Positions 21,301 to 34,600 of a stretch of DNA of 64,000 nt are shown in pieces. This DNA is from Cladopsammia gracilis (Eukaryota > Cnidaria > Anthozoa > Scleractinia > Dendrophylliidae). The notes under the pieces were generated by a model. That model was given only the letters and a program-made list of their open reading frames with translations. It did not search any database and was not told the DNA's origin. Each line of letters starts with the position of its first letter. Within the stretch, counting starts at the first letter, position 1. The DNA is taken from contig JAJGOT010000166.1 of the NCBI GenBank assembly GCA_022457155.1, positions 1,388,501 through 1,452,500 on the forward strand, written 5' to 3'. The translations under genes and the position numbers were made by a program.

Positions 21301-24300
21301 CTTTCATTTGAATGGTCACACTAATTTACACTAATTTGGTCACACTAATGGTCACACTAATTTAGATTTCCACAGACTCAAAAGCTAGAACCACCTTGTA
21401 CAGCATAATAAACAGTACCACAGGAAAGTAATTCTCAATAGCTCTCATTTGAATGATCCCACTTAGGATTTCATTACAGTGGAACCCCGATTTAACGTAC
21501 CCCGATTTAACGAAGTCCCCGATTTAACGTACAAATGTTTTCGGCCCGGCCAGAGTCACAGTAAAATGTATGGAGAAGAACTCCGATTTAACGAACCCCG
21601 ATTTAACGTAATCCCCGATATAACGAACAAAATCTGGAGGACCGAACGTAAAAACTACCCCGATATAACGAATAAAATGTCATCACGTGTAAAATGGGCA
21701 TGGCAGGCCAGCACTGACTCTTACCTCAAGTTTTTTAAAAATGTCATTTGCTCCTTCTATATGTTTTGAACGGGTATTCTACATTTAGCCGTTTGTTAAG
21801 GAGGGTTTTATTGTAGACTGAGTGTTAAAACCTTTCAAAAGCCGCGTGCAACGGACTAGTGAAGCAGAACGGTAAATTTTAATTATTACATATACCCCGA
21901 TCTAACGAAGTTTTTGGTTATTTTTCCACAAATTCGTTATATCGGGGTTCTCGATTTAACGAAACCCTGATCTAACGAACTGTTTTTTCCGGTCCCCTGC
22001 GCTTCGTTAAATCGGGGTTCCACTGTAACAGAATTCAAATTCTGACTCTGGCAGTGAAAGGATCAATACTAAGAGTTTCCTTGGTTCCTACTGCATCCTT
22101 TAGACTCATGAATATGCGAGGCGTCATACAAGTGGAACATATGGGGAAAAATATGCAAATTTTCACATGGAACCTGTAATATGTAATGTTCACCTGTCTT
22201 ATCCATAAGGATGGCATTGGAGACGGGAGGGTGGGGAGTTGTGTGGTAGTGGGTTGGTGGAGCAAAATGGGGAGGGGAGGGTGGGGAGTTGTATGGTAGT
22301 GGGTTAGTGGAGCAAACTGCCTAGGGGAGGGGGGGGGGGGGTCTGAAGGTTGTTTTGTATTTTGTATTGACGAGTTGGCTTACAAGAGCCTTTGATTAAC
22401 TACTACCCCTGTAAATTTAGTGATTCTTTCTTTTTTTGTTACAGAGTGATTCTCATGTAAATTGTGATTATTGGTCAGCCGAAGATATCACGCTCATCCT
22501 AAGAAGCGAAAGACGAGGTAATAGCTGCATCATTTTTGATGTAGCAAACAAAACAGACAATTCTTCGTCTTTGCAGTGGCACCACTATGGTTTCCTCCAG
22601 GAAAAGACGTCTTTATGCTGAGGGAACTGTAGTGGTGTCACCAGGAATAGTAGTCTGTTTTCTCAGGCTCACCATGAAATGTGTTGATGGGAATTTTCAT
22701 GTGTTTGGGTTAAGACTGTGCTTAACTTAAAACTAACTACCTTTTCTCCTGAATGAAAATGCGAAAATGTTCCTAGAACACTAAGAGATAGAAAACAAGT
22801 GAAATATTTCTTGTTGGGAGAATAAATAATAATCCTTTTTAAGCAGTCTTTCCAAGACACAAGGTAAAAACTTGAAAAAAAGCAGCACAATTTGTTCAAA
22901 GGTGCAATCCATTTCCATCTTGGCCATCTGGCCCCGGTTGTTCAAAAAGCGGATAGCGTTATCCACCGGATAAATCGTTATCCAGTGGATAAATGTGTGC
23001 AAAACCAATTGTGTTATCTCTGGATAGTGATTTATCCAGTGGATAGTGCTATCTACTTTTTGAACAACTGGGGCCTGTAGTCAAAAGCACATATTGTTTG
23101 AGTCTCACTGCACTAGTAGCCTTTAAAGTAATTTTTAAAGAAACTGGACCATTATTTTGGGGTTTTCATTGAATAACTGATGTAAATGTGTCTTGTGGCT
23201 TTTAAAAGTATCACTGATTAAAGGCGCCAATGAGCCAACTGGTAAATACGAAAATTTTGGACCCTCCCCACACCCTATGTCCAACTCTTCACCCTTCCCT
23301 CTCCTCCCTCCAACACCATCCCATGAATAAGGTAGTGACCATTAAATATCACAGGCTCAATGTTCACCGACCCTCCCCTCTCCCAGGAGTTTTGCTTTAC
23401 TGACCCCCCCCCCCACCCCTTGCATCTAATTCCCCACCCTCCCGTCCCTCCAACACACTGTTCCCATGCGTAAGGCAGTGACCATTAGATATCACAGGCT
23501 CAATGTTCACAGACCCTCCCCTCTCCTAGGAGTTTTGCTTTACTGACCCCCCACCCCTTGCATCTAACTCCCCACCCCCCTATCCTTCCAACACACTGTT
23601 CCCATGCGTAAGGCAGTGACCATAAAATAACCCAGGCTCAATGTTCACCGACCCTCCCTTCTCCTAGGAGTTTTGCTTTACTGACCCCCCCACCCCTTAC
23701 ATCTAACTCCCCACTCTCCCGTCCCTCTAACACACTGTTCCCATGCGTAAGGCAGTGACCATTAGATATCATAGGCTCAATGTTCACCTCCCCTCCCCTC
23801 TCCTAGCAGTTTTGCTCCACCGATCTTCCACCCGTTATGTGTAACTCTCCACCCTCCCCTCCCTCCAACACACTGTTCCCATGTGTAAGGCAGTGACCAT
23901 TAGATATCACAGGCTCAATGTTCCCCTCCCCTCCCCTTTCCTAGCAGTTTTGCTCCACCGATCTTCCACCCCTTATGTGTAACTCTCCACCCTCCCCTCC
24001 CTCCAACACACTGTTCCCATGAGTAAGGCAGATGACCATTACATATCACAGGCTCAATGTTCACTAACCCTTCCCTCTCCTTGGAGTTTTGCTACACAGA
24101 CCCCCCCATCCCTTGCATCTAACTCTCCACCACTTTGAATCTGACCACCACCCCCCCACCCTCGCCTCCGTCCAACGCTGTTCCCATGGGTGACCATTTC
24201 ATATTGTGGGCTCAATGTTAACAGCCAATCGATCAATCAAGTAAAATTTTGACCCACTGCTATACCTTAATGCTTTGCATATTCATTATGAGTTTAAAAT

Positions 24301-27300
24301 GCTGGCCTAGCCCCCTTAATCATGAGCTTGTGTTTTTGTTGGATTCTAAGGTCCTCCGTCCAGTGTAGTGTGGTGGCATACTGTCGACGATTTGGATATT
24401 GGTATCATTGGAACAGAGGTTGGTCAAATTCAGTGATCCATACATGAAGGGAAGATTCATATATGCAGGGTTGTCAAAAAGATTTTCAGTAGACGGAGAA
24501 TCTCAGAAAGTGTATGGCACTGAGGACCGTTTTCCTCTATTTTTTTTGCTTTTGGCCGTAAACTGTAGATGGCAAAACTATGAAAGTAGCTGGCAATATT
24601 GCTGGTCGCCAGCACTTTTTGACAACCCTGCATATGCACCTTCACCCCTAACACTAATATACATGTAGCTATAGCCAGTGGTGTGATGGTTAGCTTTGTG
24701 TTAGAGTTAGCTTTGAGTTACCTTTGTGGTAGGGTTAGGGTTAGGGTTAGCTTACCTTAACCTACAATCTCGGGCAGAACTGTTGAGACACTTAGACAAA
24801 TAATAATTGTCAGCATTTCTCAACATTTAAAAGGAATTATCATATCTACCTCCCCCTGCCCCCCACAAAACATGGTTGTACACACTCAAAAAGCATCTCT
24901 GATCTCTGAGCAACCCTTCTAAGCAACATTGAATGGAAGGGGTATGGGAGGGCTTTGATAAATAGTTTTTTGACAGGACATATTGTTTTCGCATGCAAGA
25001 TTAGGTGCAATTTTCATGAATTTCTTCAAAAAGTGGGAGTCCACCAGACCTCTCAAGTCTCACGGTTTTGCAGTGAGACTCACGATTTGGAGGGCAATCT
25101 CACGGTCTCACAATGAGGCACAGAAATCTCACGGTAAGCAGATTCACAAGCCGATGGAATACACTTTCCTTGAATATTTTCATTTTGCCTTTTAAAATTC
25201 ATTTTCTGGTGCCAATTCTGTCGAAATGCGCAGTTCTAAGGCATATAATGACCATGAGTGTATTGAAGCCTTCAAATTAACGTTAATTTCTCTGTTGTAG
25301 GGTGACATAATATTTTACGTCATTGATAAACAGAAACAAAAACTATATGTTGATGAACACCTGGTTTTAGTTTTTTTTTTAAACCGTCGATAAATCTCCA
25401 GGTTTTTCCCCAAATCTCCAGGTTTTTGGACCTTGAACTCCAGGTTTTTGGTATTTTGGAATTGAGAGGTCTGGTCCACAGGATGCCTGGACCCCCTGCT
25501 GGCTATAGAAAAGCTTGGGGCGGATGGTGGGTTGCTTAAAATTCACGAGTTGGCTCTTACGAGACTTTAATTTGATCAGGAATTATTCTGTAATGATATT
25601 TATTTGATTTCTCAGCTTGGTGAGATATTATTTGTGGATCTGAGGTTGAAGATGACTGTAGCTTCAGTTGAAGTCAAAGAGAGTATTACGTCAATGGAGC
25701 TGATGCAGGATAAACAGCATGAAACCACTGCATTACTGGTGAATATCTTCAATTAACCCTTTAACTCCCAAGAGTGCCACAAGCCATAATTTAGGAATTA
25801 ATCCCAAATTTTATTCTGTTCGAAAACAGAAGATTTATTGACCTGGTTGAAGTCCTTTCAGTTGTATTTACCTGATCCAGTCATAACTTTGGCAAGTGAG
25901 TTCTTTTTGAGGCCAAAAAAGTAAGATTACAGTGAAAATTTTCCCAAACTCACTTAGGACGTTCTTGCCTGAAGCCCTTCAATTCAATTGAAGGGCTAAA
26001 TGGGGAAGAAAATCCACATCTTTGAGAAAATGTTTTGGGTCCCTATGACACCCTATGGCTCCCAGGACACCCTATGTATCTTTTAAAAAAAACAAATTAT
26101 TCTGTTCGAAGATAGAAGATTTGTTAACCTGGTTTAAATCCTTTCAGTCATATTTACATGATCCAGTTATAATTTTGGCAAGTGAGTCCCTTTTGAGGCT
26201 AAAAATCCAAGATTTCAGTGAAAATTTTAGTGTGAACCAGGCTTTAGCAACCATGATGGCCTCTTTGAAGTTGAGCAATTCTTTTTATTATTACTGAACA
26301 ATGATGTAAATTTTATTTTCTTGTCAGATCAACACCATATCTGGTGACACAGTTCAGATGCAGTTGGAGTACAAGTCGATGAGGAAGGCGAGCTTTGATC
26401 AGGTGAAGAGTCCAGGCTCAGCCTCCTTGACGCCTTCCATTGCCATAGCCTTGGGATATGAAACACTCAGTAAAATGACTATCCCCATGCAGAGCGTGTT
26501 CCTTGGAATGGGTGATCTACAGGACAAAATAGAACCCATGCCTGTTAAAGTATGTACATTGAAATAATCTCTTCTGTTTAAGGTGATTCCCTAGTAATTG
26601 CATTGCACATCACTACTGCGAATAATATCTTGCATCATTTGCGTATGTTCAAGCGCATACTCCAAAGCAATAGGGTTTCCTTTGAGGATTCAATTCCCTT
26701 GGTAAATAAATGGTTGTTTTCTTCTAAATGAGCATGGTGACCTATCTTACCGGTAAGTTTTTTATTCCATGTATATGAAGAAAATACATGTACTACTCTC
26801 CGTTATATATATGTAATATTTCAAACATGAATTCAAGTATTTCATTGCGATTTTAAACAACAAGAAAACTATTGAAACACGAAGGGCGAAGACAATAATC
26901 CTATTGGCTTACACCCTTATGAATAATTAATGAGTTTGAGAACCAGATTTGAAGAATTTTTCATGAGTAGATTTTGAAATATTCTGACTCATGGAATCAC
27001 TTTTACAATCTAGCTTTTAGCTATTTTACTGGGAGCGTGCAGATGCTGAAATTGCCCTATTACCGGTATATCTGCTTATCATTAGTTAGCTAGCAAATTA
27101 GTTAAGAATATATCCTACAGCGCTATAACGCAAATGGGCGTGGTGACCCCTCTTTTTATTATATTTTTTTGATGTAATGTATGTGCAAAGTTTTAGAATT
27201 CTTTTTTATTATAACTTCAGTTTTGATGGAATCACCTTAAAGACGTTCATGCAAAAATCTTCACTAGGCTACAGATAAGACGCATGGAAAAATTCCAATA

Positions 27301-28564
27301 CAAATTGGCACCCGTAACTTAACATGTCCTCAGTGGCTGTTAGTTTAAAACTACTGAAGATATTAATCACTGGAGACAAACTTTCTTAGGCAAATTTTAT
27401 GTAAGTGTGTTTACTGAGTAAACTAAATGGGAATTTGCAACCCTATACAGCTACAACTTGTATGGAATTCATTGGCACATGGGTAGAAAAATTTAAAAAT
27501 TTAAAAACTTTCAAAACACATTTTTTTTTAGATCTGTCTTTATTTTGTATGTTTTAATATTATTGTTATTTCTTTCCTTTTTGTTTGTACTAATGTTCAA
27601 ATTTCTGTTTTGTCTCTTTGTGCTCTGAGATTGTTTTCACTTGTTACAATGGCACAGTGTTTTATTACCGTAAGTTACAGTTTTTTTTAAGACTCTTATA
27701 TCTTACTCCTGCTTTAATTTGCAGTCCAATTCTGGTGATATCCAGTTCTCTGTGCAGTATGCCAGAAATCAAGTGTTCATTGGAGCTCGTAATAAAACTA
27801 ATGATATTCTGGAGGTGAGAACAGTGTGAAACAAGTCACTCTATTAGACAAAGTAGTCTAGTAATTAATGTGTGTTCAGTGTTCTCACCAGACCACAGCC
27901 TTGTGGAATTCCCGCAAAAGAAATTGAGATGGCGCACCAAAAGCCAAGAAGATGCGCCCGTTAGGGCGCAGGAGCAAGCTTCGAGTCAAAAGGACTTTTG
28001 AATGTGTATGAGTAGTTTAATTGTCAATCGAACACCCCAGCATTTTGCTTGTCCAAATGAATAAAAACATTTATCATTTATCTTATTGCCTTTACCCCTC
28101 GTTGGTCACACATACATGGTGAAGGTTTGCGTAAGCATCGCTATCAAATTTTTAAACATCCTGTCCGCCATGTTGGATCAGGTAGGTACTTCATGTAACA
28201 GACCTTTTGGAGTGACTTTGCCCTCTAATGTTCTTAGCAGAGGGGGCCCTACAACTCCCCAAGGCAAAATCCTGGTGAGAACACTGTGTGTTAAAAGTGG
28301 GAGCAGGGATGGCACAGTGGTGAGAGTGCCTAGCTCCCACCAATGTGACCTGGGTTTGATTCCCGGACTCGGCATCATATGTGGGTTGAGTTTGTTGTTA
28401 GTTCTTATCCTTGCTCCAAGGGTTTTTTCTCCGGGTTCTCCGGTTTTTCCTCTCTCCTCAAAAACTAACGTTCTAAATTCCCATTTGACCTGGAATTCGA
28501 GGGTCACAGGTTTGTCAGTCTCAGGATTGTTAAGTGGCACTCTCGTTAAACAAAGTTTATTTAC

Positions 28565-28601
<37 letters not shown>

Positions 28602-31600
28602 CCAGGTTGCAAAGATTAATATGTTTGTGTGTGGGGGGAAGGGGGGAGGGGGCCACATGCCACAGAGGGGTTTGTGCGGGAGCACCTGGGGCTGTCTTTA
28701 AATAAGTTTTGAAGAAACTTTGACTCCACAAGGACAGTAGCCAGTCATAAAACAAAGAAAGCCTTCCATGCTTGACCATCTTTTACTCATTTACTCATCT
28801 TAACTGTGGTTGCTGACCATAGTAGCTGGTTGTTATCTACTAATAACAGCCCTGGAAACCAAGAGATAAACAGCATTGTGTCAGACAGATCTGTAGTTAA
28901 ATGGCATTTCCACAGTTTAATGTACTAAATATGAAGTAAAATCAATAGCTATTTTTTTCAGATTTATGACATTGATGTAGACAACTTGCCGATGTTTGTG
29001 TATCAACTCCCACCTGGGACAGTAGACGTGTTAGTTACTGACAGGGTGATATTTTCTGTTATACGCCAAGAACATTCTGGTGAGGTAAGTTGGTATATTT
29101 TTTAAATTTTGATACCAATAATGCTTTTGTCTGGTAAAGATGCCAGGCATCTTGCTGTTGTACAAACTGGCTAGGTGCTTGTGAATTGTTCCAAAAATAT
29201 TGTTTATTAACACTTTCACTCCCAGAGTCAATTATGGAGACATGACGTGTAGTTCTAACTTTTGAGTCTGTGGATGAAATCCTATGGTGTGACATTTCAA
29301 ATGAAACCTCTTCAGCAGTACTTTTGCATGGTACCATTTGTTCTAACTTTTGAGTCTGTTAATGAAATCCTATGGTGTGACCATTCAAATGAAACCTCTT
29401 CGGCTGTACTTTTGCATGGTACCATTTGTTTTTCAATATTTTACAACATGAAATTTGGGATTTTCTTTGAAGTTTGAGTTTTGCCACTACGGGCACATTT
29501 CTTTTGGACATATTCTGCCCATTCCAAAAACAGAAAAACTCAAAATATTGCACCTGTTCTTCTCGTAAATATGGAAGGAAGTTGTTACTTTGACTTTGTG
29601 TACCTGGATAAATTTTGGTGTGTGAGAATGTGAACAACAGTTTTGTTAGCATATTCTGATTTCAGAATGACCAGAATACATGTATGTCCCAAAAAACATG
29701 CCCCAAGCATTGTGCTTTTGTTCTGCTGATCTATTGAATGATTACTTTGAGCTCAAATGTGTTTGCACACCGAGTGACTACTTTTGTGACAGTGCAGAAT
29801 CTTTTATTTAGAGTGTTATGTATTCACAAGTTGGCTCATTAGGAGCCTTTGATTTTGGTCAAATTGAATTATCGTGATTACAGCTCAATCCTAGACAATT
29901 TTGGTAGTTTCTTGCTGTTGCGGATGGTGTGATCACCAAATGACGTAAAACAAAAGATTCAAAAGACACTGAACAATACCCACACCACAACACAAAAGCT
30001 AACCAACAATGGTTTCCGCAACACCAAGAAACACCCACAATTTTTCATTGATGCTAACATGTAATTTGTTGCGTTGTATTTCTCACAGACTGTGTTGTGT
30101 GTGCAATCCAGTCAGCTTGCCGAGACGTCATTATCAGTGCCAAAGGCTCACCAGGTGAGATCTACATAGAAAAAATAAAGAAATCATAAATCTTTTAAAT
30201 CACCTGCAGGTCCTGTGTGGAGATTAGTTAATGACCACACTTTGCAATATTTTGAGACACAAAGTGCTATCCAAAAATTGCCAAAATGAATTCATTTTGA
30301 AACACAAATTTCCCTCCAAAAATAAGCCACTCCCTTGCAAGTAAGCCTCCCCAAAATCAAGCCCACCAAAAAGGTCCTTCATTTTAATTCCTTCACAGAA
30401 AACAGAGTCAAGTATTATCCAAACCTTCCTGTTGCCTCCAGGAGAAAGACTGGTTGCCATGTTTCAGCACTCAGAAACAGTGGATAGCATTGTCGTTGAA
30501 GATGATGTTTCAACCAGCTCAGGTGCTATGTCTCAAACTGTGGATGGCCTGATGCTTGTCACAACATCAGGGGTGTTCCGATGCCAGCCAAAAACATCAC
30601 CTGAGAAACTGTTTTTAGAGCTTGCTGTAAACAGTAAAGATACATCAGCTGCTGATGTGTTGGCGATTACATCTGGTCTTGATGTGAATAAATTGTATGA
30701 GGTTGGTGCACAAAACCACAGCTTAATTGTTGTAGTTAGACAAGCTATGCTCATGGTTGTCAGTTCAATTTTTAGTGTTCACCATCGCATATATCCTTGA
30801 TGTAAATAAATTGTGCACATTTTTATTATTCCCTCCTACTTTTGAATTATTCATATACTCTGGTAATCTACACAAAACTTAGTCAAGGCATGTTCATGGT
30901 TGTTAGTTCAATACTCCTGTCTTGGCCATCACATGTAACCTTACTGTGAATAAATTGTATGAGGTGGACACAGTGTATGCGTGGCTGACCATGATGTCAC
31001 ATACAAAAACAACCCTATGTCATTCATACACCAGTAATCTGCACAAAACCACTACAACCTTTTTGATTAGTGAATGGATTGGTCAGTACACTGGTATACT
31101 GTTTTCATGGCCAGCATGATTCTATTAGAAAAATCCTTGCATCACTGTTATATACACTCATTGTCTGTTACAGAACACAAAACCACCATCTTTGTTGGTT
31201 AGACAAGATATGTTTCAGGGGTTTCAATAAAATTAAGAGTAAGTGGCAATATTTATAAAAAAGATGGCAGTGGCAACAAAAGAGGAAATGGCATTGCCAG
31301 CATTCTGGGCATCAACTTCAGTGAAATTATTCAAAAAGTAGGTGGCGATAATTTAGGAAGAAGCCGGTGGAATTTGCCGGTTGCCGGCTTCTAATGAAAC
31401 CTGATGTTTATGGTTGGAAGTGCAACATTTAATATGATTGTGTTGGCAATAGCATTAGTCTGATTACCCATATCCAAGGATGGTTGTTGGGGCATGACAT
31501 ATATCTGACATCTTGATTACCATGACGTGTATTGTTAGTCTGCTGGTCACTCTTGTCATATGACCACCTTGGCCTCGTGCGCCAACCAGCCTCACCCATG

Positions 31601-34600
31601 TAGTGAACTCGCTTTGCCATGAAACGTTTTGTAAAGATCAAACCTTAGTTTGTGAATGCTCTGAATTATTCCTTTATTATCCTCACCTTTCTGCTTTCTG
31701 AAATTGAGGTGTTGTTTAACCACTTTATTAAGATGGCTGGTGATGAGGCATTGAGGAATGAAAGCTATGAGCACGCAGTGGAATTGTACCATTTATCCAA
31801 GGTATTTGTTAATGGCAGAAATAAAAATTGAAAAAAATATTCTATTTAGTAATTGTTATGTTCTAAAATTAACTCAGCCCCTCATGCTCTAATATTGAGG
31901 CTTTCCTATTTTGTGTTTATATGCAGTGCTCATTTGAGAGACGAGTTGCACAGTTTGCTAAGCATGGAAGGGTTGCTGATATTCTTGCATATCTGAGACA
32001 GGTACTAATTGAACTGTTTTGCTTTAGCACTGTAAGGAACAATGGACACTGCAAATATTAATGGGGTTTCCTTATAAAGTGGACTGTGACTAATAATGTA
32101 TGCATTTTAAACAGTGGAACTTCTATTGGCAGGATCAGAAGAGTGTCCCTTTAATTGAGGTTTCCATTAATAAAGGTGATAGTTACAAAGATTATACAAC
32201 ATTTTGCCAGCTGGGATAAGGATTAATGTATGCATTTTATTGTGAAAAAAGTTCGCTAATTATTATAATTATTATTGTTTTTGTAGGCATTGAGTGTGCA
32301 TAGTGATGTTCACACTGCCGAGAGGAAACAGCTGTCTAACCTAACTCTTTTCTGCTTCATACAACAGGTTAGTTTAACTACACTTTCAAAGCAGAAATGT
32401 ACCATACCAGGGGCGAATCCAGGAATTTCTGAAAGGGGGGGGGGGGGTTCCGGGTGCATGTCCCCCGAAATATTTTTCCGATTTTACCCTCTAGAATGCT
32501 ATGTCCGGCATTCCTGAGAGTTGAAAAGCGTTTGTTAAGTCAAAAGCCTGACAATCAGTTAGTTGGTGGAAGTGAAACAACTACGTATAAAACAATTTTA
32601 TTCTATTATTTTTATGAACAACATGGGAGACACAGGTCTGATTGGGGAGGGGGGTTGGGGTCTGGACCCCCGACCCTCCGCCTGGATCCGCCACTGCATA
32701 TTTCTAGAATGCTTTTTGAGTGCAGTGTTCTCACTAAAAATAACAGAAAACAGAGCCTGAAACATTACAACTGGATTTCCTATGCAACAATACAAGTGCC
32801 ATGTCACTGTCTGAATCAAAAGTACATACATACATACATATATACTTTATTCGTCCCAAAAGGGCTTTTCAGAATAAAAGGTAAATTAAGAAGCTAATTA
32901 ACAAGTAAATAGGTAACTAATTGATAATTAATTAATCATTAATATATAGATTAAATTAATAAAAGAAAAAATAACAAAAGAAAAAGGCAATTAAGTCTCT
33001 AAAGTGAGCTCTGAAGATCGATCAAAACTTTCTCCTCCCAAATTGGCCCTTTATTTGTATTTTGTTGAGAAAAAACTTAGCAGGTTCATAAACAAACCCA
33101 GCGGGTTTTTCTCGCTTGTGTACATGTACCTTCAAATCACCCCAATTCTTACTGTTTTCTAGTGAAATTTCAGCCGGTGATAACTTGTCTTTCAGCTGGC
33201 GATATTAGCGGGTTGCCAGCTCTTAGCTACATTCCTGTTAATGTGTTCATGTAAAAAAAGAAGGAAAAAACAGGAGAAGGAGTGTTTCAGGGTAGTAGTT
33301 TCAGTTAGGATATCCAAACAATGAGAAGTAGGTTAACCAACTTTAAGGTGTTTGGATACCTGTTGAAACACTCTTTCAATCCACCTTAGGAAAAAAGATG
33401 GCGGCTGTTCATTTTACCACAATACCTTGCGGACCTAACACAGCACATAAGGCACAAAGAAAGCCAAATTTTTACAATATTTGTTCCAGTACTATGGACA
33501 ATGTGTAGACCGAGTTTGAAGATTTTATAACTTTTCTTTACATTTTTATGAACGTTGTTAAGGTTTTTGTGCACTAAGAATTATGGGTAAATGTACCAGT
33601 TGCCAACTTTTTTCCTACCGAGGATTGTTTCATATACCTTCTTAAGCTATTAATAATTCTTGCAGAAATTCATGTTAGTGATTTTCTCTTCATGAATTAT
33701 TAATGATTTTGAGAAATCTATGTCAATATATGATCTCCATTTTAAAGTGAAAGTGCTGGACATTGCACTCCCGACAACTGGAATACATGTATATTACATC
33801 TCGCATCCAGCTTCAATGCATATGTTGCAGGTCAATTTGTTCTTTAGGTCAATCTGTTTTAACCTAGGTCAATTTGTTTAAGCCTTGGTCAATTTGTACT
33901 AACCTAAGTCAATTTGTTTTAACCTAGGTTTATTTATTTTTAACAGGTATTGGCCAGTAGTGGGGACATCATCCAATACCCGATTCTTTCAGAGGCTTTT
34001 AGGTAAATGCTTCCAAACTCTAAACTCTATATATGCATATGCATGTTTATTCTCATGCAGCTCTTTGTTTCCTTAAATCCATCACTCCCAAAACTCAAGA
34101 ATATCCCAAATTTCATTGTGCACAATACTAAAAAACAGAACCTTAAAGTGCCCATAACATTATTTTTTTTATTTTCTCGTCTGAATGTTAACATCACACA
34201 AGGAACCTCTGCAAAACAATTTCGCACTTTACACAAAACGCAAATTTTTACGAATATTTCAAATCTTCAAAATGCTACTTTTTGTGGTATACCTGTCCCG
34301 CTGTTAAAAAGGCCAACGGGCTCACATGTACCTTAATCTATGTCTCAGTTCCTTTGTTTGAAGTCACAAGTTCCTTTGTTTGAAGTAACGTGTTCCTTAA
34401 TCTACGTCACGAATCCTTTAATAACTGAGAGGGACTGAGAGGAGACTAATGTGAATGGTGGACCAAAATGGCGGCAAATTTCGAAGACTTTAAAAATCAT
34501 AAATCATAAATCGTTTTGCTGAAATCAAAATTTTTTTTTCAGACATTCATAACGTGACATTTAGATTTAGAGAAGAAAATAATAATAATAATAGAAACAT

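Larger units (their letters stand above)
18363..30701 (+). other. N-terminal beta-rich (propeller-like) exons of the large gene
   Basis: The first twelve exons, about residues 1-490. They encode short hydrophobic strands of the WD/CNH kind, e.g. HNLLVLLCSNGALLLRGEEK, TITLDPSGAWLVCACMDSCL, ITLILRSERR, SSVVWWHTVDDLDIGIIGTE, GEILFVDLRLKM and GLMLVTTSGVFRCQPKT. Repeated strand-turn-strand blocks without long helices suggest a degenerate beta-propeller. No WD-repeat consensus is present, so the fold is inferred. Confidence 0.6.

Noticed and set aside
24725..24752. GGTTAGGGTTAGGGTTAG, telomere-like repeat
   Set aside because: Only about three units, imperfect, inside an intron; an interstitial chance or remnant repeat rather than a telomere.
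28086..28619. 177-codon open frame as a coding gene
   Set aside because: Most of it is a tRNA-derived SINE and its ATTT tail.
32454..32897. 147-codon open frame as a coding gene
   Set aside because: Covers a MITE with GGATCCGCC ends and SINE-like sequence; composition and context are intronic.
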